Assembly: GCA_020632975.1 (NCBI GenBank)
Contig: JACKEL010000001.1
Location: 310,001-374,000 of the forward strand
Length of the DNA: 64,000 nucleotides
Reading direction: 5' to 3'
From: Myxococcales bacterium
GTDB taxonomy: Bacteria > Myxococcota_C > UBA6777
Part shown: one piece after another, positions 62,166-64,000 of the stretch
Position numbering within the stretch: position 1 is the first letter of the stretch
Layout: each line of letters starts with the position of its first letter
The notes under the pieces: generated by a model
What the model was told of the DNA's origin: nothing
Databases searched by the model: none
What the model saw: the letters and a program-made list of their open reading frames with translations, nothing else
Position numbers and translations under genes: made by a program

Positions 62166-63245
62166 ATGCCTCGACGTCTCTCTCGTTTTTTTCGCTCTTT
62201 TCTTTTTACGCTAACGATACTCTTCGCCCTATCCATCGGCTTCTGGGGATGCCAACTCCCCAGCAACCCACAAGAACAAACCACCACAGAGACAACAACG
62301 GACGCATCCCCCGCAGAGTCCGCACAAGAAAACACCGCAGAGTCCGCACAAGAAAACACCGCAGACGCAGGCCCCTCAGATGCCTCGCCCGTCGAACGCC
62401 CCACCGTGGACGAGGACTCTCGTTGTCCCACATGTATCGCAGACGGACGATGCACCTTCCAAAATGGCCAATGCATCGCAGCTTCCAACGCAGAGTGCCT
62501 TCAGTCTTATCTGTGTTTGTCGCAGGGCAAGTGCAGCACCCAAGCCGGATCTTGCGTCGTTCTTTCTGACAAAGACTGCCAAAGCAGCCAGACTTGCGCA
62601 CAGATCGGCTCTTGTTCTGCGGTCATGGGTCGATGTGTCCCTGCCAATGATGCGGACTGTTCGCGTTCATCGCACTGCAAGCAGCAAGGCTTTTGTACTT
62701 ATTCGTCTGGATCTTGTGTGATTGGAAAAGACGAAGACTGCGCACAGTCCGACTTTTGCAAGCAACGTGGGACTTGTGCACTACTTGGCCAAGTCTGTAT
62801 CGCCAAAACCAACGAACACTGCGCACAGTCCGAGATTTGTAAGACCAAAGGTGCCTGTACAGTCTCCAGCTCAGTGCGATATTGCACAGTGGGTAGCGAT
62901 GCAGACTGCAAAAATGCAGAGGTGTGTCTAAAACAAGGATACTGCGGGGTGTATGAGGGTGAGTGCCGCCCACTCGGCCAAGCAGACACAGACTGTCAAA
63001 AACTCCCAGCGTGCCAAGAAAAAGGCTGGTGTACGGCCAAAGAAGGCAAGTGCATCATTGGCGGAGATGCGGACTGTACGCGTTCAAATGAGTGTCAAAA
63101 ACGCGCGCACTGCTACCTTTCCCCCTACAGCAACAGTTGCTATGCCCGCAACGCCACAGACTGCGAACAGTCCCCTCCCTGCCTCAAAAGCAAAGACTGT
63201 TGCATCATGGGGCATGGCGTTTGCTTTTGTTCGGGTGCGCCCTAA
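62166..63245 (+). CDS. Cys-rich repeat lipoprotein
   Basis: A 359-residue lipoprotein (lipobox IGFWGC). A Thr/Ser/Ala linker contains two exact copies of ESAQENTA, followed by about nine repeats of 33-37 residues with the pattern xDCxxSxxCxxxGxCxxxxGxC. Such repeats occur in other myxobacterial surface proteins and form disulfide-linked stalks. GGAG lies 9 nt before the ATG at 62166. Confidence 0.8.
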   Translation: MPRRLSRFFRSFLFTLTILFALSIGFWGCQLPSNPQEQTTTETTTDASPAESAQENTAESAQENTADAGPSDASPVERPTVDEDSRCPTCIADGRCTFQNGQCIAASNAECLQSYLCLSQGKCSTQAGSCVVLSDKDCQSSQTCAQIGSCSAVMGRCVPANDADCSRSSHCKQQGFCTYSSGSCVIGKDEDCAQSDFCKQRGTCALLGQVCIAKTNEHCAQSEICKTKGACTVSSSVRYCTVGSDADCKNAEVCLKQGYCGVYEGECRPLGQADTDCQKLPACQEKGWCTAKEGKCIIGGDADCTRSNECQKRAHCYLSPYSNSCYARNATDCEQSPPCLKSKDCCIMGHGVCFCSGAP

Positions 63246-63294
63246 ACAGCGAAGGTTCTAAGGGGAAGTAAGATAAGGGCAAGAGAAAGGATGA

Positions 63295-64000
63295 TTAGAT
63301 CGAGAGGGAGCCTTCGCGGAAGTCGCTGCTTGCGAGGTGTACATTGATACAGACGGGCACGCCTTCTGCAGAAAGTCGCTTGGCTTCGTCGAGAGCGCTG
63401 TCGATCTGACTGCTATCGGTCACCAAGATCCCCTTCCCACCGTATCCTTCAGCAACGATGTGATAGTCTGTACGACGAAGCTCTGTCCCCACCGCATCAC
63501 CAAGGATCTTGATCTGATCACGAGCGATTTGTTGCCAGCTTGCATCCGTACCAATCACCGCGATGGGCGCGAAACCACTGCGAACAAACGTATCAAACTC
63601 CGCGATACTGTAAGCGCATGAACCATCCCCATAAAAGAGCCAAACTTCAGCGCTTGGTCGAACGCTTGATGCGCCTACTGCAAACCCACCGCCTACACCC
63701 AACGTACCAAACACCCCAGGGTCCAGCCAACTCAGCGGGCCACGCGGTCTCACGATATAAGAGCCTGTCGCCACAAAGTCCCCACCATCAACGATCAAGA
63801 CGCTGTCTTCGGCGAGTTTGTCTTCGATGCGCAAGAACAAGTGGATCGGGTCGATCAGTGTTGAATCCGGGCGAGCGCTGGCCAAGATCTCCGCATCACG
63901 GGATTCTTCGCGACCTTGCAACGTACGAAACCAACCATCCCAACGCTGCGGTGTTCCCGAGCGTTCCGCAAGCTGCACCAAGAATCGCCCAGGGTGGGCT
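63295..64000 (-). CDS. ILVBL/HACL2-like TPP-dependent 2-hydroxyacyl-CoA lyase or synthase (partial, right edge)
   Basis: The C-terminal part of a thiamine-diphosphate enzyme; the frame stays open through the right edge. The TPP/metal motif is FYGDGSCAYSIAEFDTF, with VDGGDFVATGS and GPLSWLDPGVFGTLGVGGG before it and SDFREGSLSI at the end. This block most resembles the animal ILVBL group of acetolactate synthase-like lyases, which cleave 2-hydroxyacyl-CoAs. The N-terminal pyrimidine-binding half is outside the window. Confidence 0.8.
   Translation of the reverse strand, partial: AHPGRFLVQLAERSGTPQRWDGWFRTLQGREESRDAEILASARPDSTLIDPIHLFLRIEDKLAEDSVLIVDGGDFVATGSYIVRPRGPLSWLDPGVFGTLGVGGGFAVGASSVRPSAEVWLFYGDGSCAYSIAEFDTFVRSGFAPIAVIGTDASWQQIARDQIKILGDAVGTELRRTDYHIVAEGYGGKGILVTDSSQIDSALDEAKRLSAEGVPVCINVHLASSDFREGSLSI

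Overview
The window looks like a chromosome segment from a deltaproteobacterial lineage, most likely Myxococcota or a close relative, with moderate GC (roughly half, estimated by eye). Points towards this are a MYXO-CTERM-like sorting tail, MXAN_6577-type Cys-rich repeats, Glu/Pro-repeat lipoproteins, an AgmX/PglI-type C-terminal domain, and several ECF sigma/anti-sigma operons. No rRNA, prophage or CRISPR array was seen.

Layout: 1-5.1 kb has a membrane-extended ECF sigma ORF cut by the left edge, an aldose epimerase and an OPT transporter. 5.1-8.3 kb has a 31-bp tandem repeat, a membrane diguanylate cyclase, a highly structured non-coding stretch, five tRNA genes (three Phe, two Trp) and a SelW-like gene with an in-frame UGA (selenocysteine). 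8.4-18 kb has a TerB/J-like membrane protein, a secreted prolyl oligopeptidase with a BtpA-family protein, and a minus-strand surface operon (TPR, phosphoesterase, cyanovirin-like repeats). 18.5-19.1 kb has four tRNA-Tyr genes, one interrupted by a foldable insertion of about 66 nt. 19.4-33.4 kb has a Cys-repeat/cytochrome lipoprotein, SrkA kinase, GST, an M19-like dipeptidase, an ECF sigma/anti-sigma/caspase operon and a hybrid histidine kinase with two globin domains.

33.6-35.5 kb is an IS200/IS605 element (tnpA+tnpB) that separates a promoter from a methyltransferase ORF. 36-41 kb has a Tat-type Rieske protein, a HopA1-effector-like protein and small membrane proteins and lipoproteins. 41.2-45 kb holds a three-gene family of unknown membrane proteins between a degenerate and an intact copy of the 5' end of an amino-acid permease. 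45-64 kb has a 20-repeat Cys-rich lipoprotein, glutaryl-CoA dehydrogenase, a fused APS reductase divergent from fetAB, a long RecX, a second sigma/anti-sigma/AgmX operon, further lipoproteins, and the 3' part of a TPP-dependent lyase cut by the right edge.

Two themes recur. Most genes encode exported or membrane-anchored proteins. Several small operons pair an ECF sigma factor with a membrane anti-sigma and an exported effector. The strongest hidden signals are the selenoprotein missed by ordinary ORF calling, the nine aromatic tRNA genes with one interrupted gene, the permease duplication around an unknown gene family, and the HopA1-like and caspase/barrel proteins.
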